A stretch of 64,000 nt of DNA from Cricetomys ansorgei. Its lineage: Eukaryota; Chordata; Mammalia; Rodentia; Nesomyidae. Position numbers and translations under genes: made by a program. Below the pieces are notes generated by a model. That model saw only the letters and a program-made list of their open reading frames with translations, had not been told where the DNA came from and ran no database searches. The DNA is taken from NCBI GenBank assembly GCA_026225945.1, contig JAMJFZ010001089.1:6472501-6536500 (forward strand). Direction: 5' to 3'. Shown here piece by piece: positions 61,290 through 64,000 of the stretch. Each line of letters begins with the position of its first letter. Within the stretch, counting starts at the first letter, position 1.

Positions 61290-61840
61290 AAGAGCGGGCC
61301 TCACACCCCGGAAGCCAAACCCGCTTTTCCTCAAGCCCCACCCCTCCGGGAACGCAAACTGGAGTCTGAGATCAAGCCCTCACACTTCCTTTGGATATCA
61401 AGCTCCGCCCCTCTCGCCTAAAGCCACGCCCCAGACCACGCCACGACCAGCCTCTTTCCTAGACGCTGTCCACCGCCCCAGCCCCTCCCCCTCACGCATA
61501 GCCCCGCCCTAAGACCATGCCCTTTCCGCCCCAGACGCAGCGCGCGCAGTGACGTCGAGGACCGGGATTCTGACCTCCGCTGCTCGCCGTCGGCTCGCGC
61601 CCCGTGTCCTCCAGCGCAGGTCTCCGGGCTCCGGCTCCGGCTCCGGCTCCGGTGTTGGGTGTGTTGTTCTCACTTTGCCGGGTTGGCCACTCAGGTACCT
61701 TTCCGCACGCGGCCGGGACCGACTCCCGCGCACCCTCCCGGGCTGGCTTCACCGGCCTGCTTCTGTAACTTGGCGTCTCTGCGGCTCTGACTCTGACCCG
61801 GGAGGCTCCCGCCTTCCGGGCACGAAACCTAAATGCAACT
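61290..61840 (+). promoter_or_regulatory. CpG-island promoter of TMEM14C
   Basis: CpG-rich, TATA-less block with several CCCCGCC/CCACGCC boxes (61430-61540), a CRE-like TGACGTCG at 61550-61557, and a (CTCCGG)n run at about 61626-61652. The first exon donor is at 61695. Confidence 0.7.
61560..61694 (+). other. TMEM14C: TMEM14C non-coding first exon (start approximate)
   Basis: Ends CACTCAG/GTACCT at 61694/61695 inside the CpG island. The next exon at 62409 begins after CTCCTCCACAG and contains the start codon, so this exon is untranslated. The transcription start is not defined by sequence alone; I placed it just after the CRE-like site. Confidence 0.5.
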
Positions 61841-62444
61841 GTTCTGCTTCCACTCTGCGGGAGTTACTTTGGGGTGTAGCGTCCAGGGCAATTGTGACTC
61901 GGGTTCCTGGGCATTTTCTATCCCACCCCGCCTCCCTCCAGTGTAACAAGAGCTGAGTTGAAGGTCAGATCCAAAGAGAGGTTTCTGAAAGTTCACAAGT
62001 TGAGTTTTGAGAAGGTTTGAGAGGAAGCAGCACTCATCCTGACCCTCGGAGACGCTAAGAAGAGTTGAGGCATAGGCCATTTGGTTTCTGATTTAGCAAT
62101 CACTTGATTAACTGGTGAAAACAGTCAGCTTGGTACTTGCCCAGAGCTCATCAGCAACTCCTGCTCACTTCTCTGGGCCTGGGCTACAACAGAGATTGTA
62201 GTAAAAATGCTAGTTGCCTCTCTGACACTTCTGTACATACGGAAGGTACTTGTCACCGGTTATCTTTACCGGGCAACAGAGCTAGGGACCAGAGACTATG
62301 TACCCAAGGGCCTTTGCTTAGCCACCCACACCCAGAGCTATACCTTGAACTCATTTCTCACTGCCAGAGGCCTGTGTGTTCTTAACTGCTCTGACCCCTC
62401 CTCCACAGGTGCAGGCCTGGTGTGGTCGCCAGCGTGATTGAACA

Positions 62445-62467
62445 ATGCAGAAGGACAGTGGCCCACT
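62445..62467 (+). CDS. TMEM14C: TMEM14C first coding exon (coding part)
   Basis: The exon begins at 62409 after CTCCTCCACAG; AACAATG holds the start codon at 62445. It encodes MQKDSGP and two bases of the next leucine codon; donor CT/GTAAGT. Confidence 0.9.
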
Positions 62468-63808
62468 GTAAGTGCCCAATCCATAGGAATAGAGTCACTC
62501 TGAGCTTCTCAAACTAGAGCAGGCACGAGTCTCTATCTGACAGAAGCCTTCAGGCTGTCACTGCCTAGGGGCAACTTGGCTTGTGGCATGATCCTGAACT
62601 TGTGGCCCAGAACCTGGATTTGAATCCAGTTCTGCCACCGGTTAGTTCTAAGACTAAGTGTGTCACCCAGCCTGTCTTTCTGTTGGTACAGTGACAGGAT
62701 TTGCTGGAAATGACAACTGTTTATCCCAGCTAGCGATACATTTTTAAAAATCCCATTTATTTGTTTATTTATTTATCCGCTCATTTATTTACTTATGTGG
62801 ATGCACTTGTGCCATGTTGCATATGTTAGGGGTCAGAAGGTGGTCTGTGGAGTTTGCTTTCTCCTTCCACCATGTGGATATGTTATGTCATCAGACTCAG
62901 GCTGCCAGCTCAGGGGTGAGCACCTTCACCAATTCCTGAGCATCACATCGGCCCCACCCAGTAACTTTTGTGGATTGTGTTTTAAACATGATTGGCACTG
63001 ACTTCTCCCTTTTGCCATTTCAGCGTGCCTTTACATTATTTTGGCTTTGGCTATGCAGCCCTGATTGCTACTGGTGGGATTATTGGCTATGCAAAAGCAG
63101 GTAAGCCTTTCCCGTTACCTACTCCTAACATCATCACCTCGGCTCAGTGAAATGTGGGTCCCTAGAGTACTTGAAGCCTAATCTTGCTTGACACAGGTTT
63201 GCCTTAGGCCCCTGAGTGCAGCCTGCATTGTCAGACTACCGGCTCTTCCTGCACTGGCCATGGTTATCTGGCTGAGCTGAGCCAGGCATCTTTTCAATGC
63301 CTCTTTACATACAGATAGGCAGGGGTGGTAGTGGATGGTTGTTATCATCCATTGCCATACACCAGACCAGACCCCACAGTGCCATCTATCAGCTCCTCAA
63401 GTAAGAAACCATTTGTTTCTATTCACTCTGTGTTGTCTGTTTAACACCAGGCTCAAGCCAGGGCCTAGTGTGGGCCAGACAAGTAGTGTTCTGAGTCACA
63501 CCTAAAGGAGAGAGGGCTTCGGTGGTAAGACCCCCGACTTCTCTGGTATACTCCCAAACTACCCCCATGCCGGGGACACTTTGGTACAAGCCTCATGAAG
63601 ACAACCTCTCTTTTGCAGTTTTTCTCCTCCAGGGAGGAGAGTCTCATGGATTCCGTATGTAAGTGTCTGACATTACGGCGTACATGTGTGCCTGTTTTCT
63701 CTCCAGGTAGTGTGCCGTCGCTGGCTGCTGGACTCCTCTTCGGGAGCCTAGCAGGCCTGGGTGCTTACCAGCTGTCTCAGGATCCCAGGAATGTGTGGGT
63801 TTTCCTAG
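62445..63808 (+). CDS. TMEM14C: TMEM14C, mitochondrial inner-membrane protein of haem synthesis, 5' part (runs off window)
   Basis: Coding exons 62445-62467, 63024-63100 and 63707-63808 join in frame to 67 residues of about 112-115. Seen: [20 protein letters not shown], then [20 protein letters not shown], then the second helix [17 protein letters not shown] and [10 protein letters not shown]. Known role: a small multi-pass protein of the mitochondrial inner membrane that helps deliver protoporphyrinogen IX to the matrix for haem synthesis in erythroid cells. The N-terminus [13 protein letters not shown] matches the mouse form as I remember it and separates it from the paralogue TMEM14B. The last exon(s) lie right of the window. 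Confidence 0.93.
62745..62960 (-). mobile_element. B3-type SINE, reverse
   Basis: (ATTT)n at the left end, GGGGTCAGAAGGTGGTCTGT, GACTCAGGCTGCCAGCTCAG, then TCACATCGGCCCC. Lies in TMEM14C intron just before the second coding exon. Confidence 0.7.
63024..63100 (+). CDS. TMEM14C: TMEM14C second coding exon
   Basis: Acceptor TTTTGCCATTTCAG; encodes [18 protein letters not shown], then IIGYAKA, the first membrane segment; donor GCAG/GTAAGC. Confidence 0.93.
63707..63808 (+). CDS. TMEM14C: TMEM14C third coding exon
   Basis: Acceptor TTTTCTCTCCAG; encodes [19 protein letters not shown], then [15 protein letters not shown]; donor CTAG/GTAGGT. The sequence after it to 64000 is intron. Confidence 0.93.
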
Positions 63809-64000
63809 GTAGGTTTGCCTCAGTTCTGTGACAGTATTCTGCTTGTCTGGGAGACCCTGGTGTGGGGATGTGGCAGGTTCTGCTTCTGCCAAGGTATAGG
63901 TGGGTTTCATCATGGAGAAGCCTGGGTTGTTTCCCTTTTGAATACAGAATGTAGAAGGGTTTCATTCAGCATGGATTTAATCTTCCTGGTGAGATTTGTT

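Noticed and set aside
61549..61956. 135-codon frame in the TMEM14C CpG island
   Set aside because: GC-rich frames are long by chance; it crosses the first exon donor and lies upstream of the true TMEM14C start.

Overview
This is 64 kb of mammalian nuclear DNA from a muroid rodent. It has GT-AG introns, CpG-island promoters and a dense load of rodent SINEs (B1, B2, B3, B4/ID types), LINE-1 remnants, LTR-like elements and microsatellites. Many B1 copies carry 'gatctctgtgagtt' and there is no excess of ID copies, which leans toward a cricetid (hamster, vole, deer mouse) rather than house mouse or rat; this is an inference only. The gene order GCNT2 - C6orf52-like - PAK1IP1 - TMEM14C matches human 6p24.

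Layout: (1) 1-21.5 kb holds the 3' part of GCNT2 (+ strand): a long intron, the shared exon 2 (14818-14910), the last coding exon (18754-18944) and probably a long 3' UTR. The alternative first exons lie upstream of the window. (2) 21.5-31.9 kb is intergenic and rich in SINE and LTR-like sequence. (3) 31.9-41.0 kb, minus strand, holds a spread-out orthologue of the small gene C6orf52 (Trnau1ap C-terminal-like family). I found it by aligning three exon-sized segments to the human protein as I remember it. It carries a probable lost splice acceptor and a frameshifted C-terminus, so it may be decaying or remodelled. (4) 48.4-49.35 kb is a CpG island that probably serves as a head-to-head promoter for the C6orf52-like gene (-) and PAK1IP1 (+). 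(5) 49175-58517 holds the complete PAK1IP1 coding sequence in ten exons (387 aa, WD40 protein of ribosome biogenesis). (6) 61.3-63.8 kb holds the CpG-island promoter and first three coding exons of TMEM14C (mitochondrial inner-membrane protein of haem synthesis); the gene runs off the right edge.

The genes are not an operon and share no pathway; they are syntenic neighbours. I see no bacterial, phage or CRISPR-type system. The most unusual items are the altered C6orf52-like gene, a 41-bp minisatellite with two unit types, a 425-bp polypurine tract grown from a B1 tail, a hAT-type MITE nested in an L1 remnant, a (CCCCCA)n tract, and a diverged direct repeat next to the bidirectional promoter. 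Repeat family names come from recognition by eye, so repeat boundaries are approximate. Similarity statements about human or mouse proteins are from memory.
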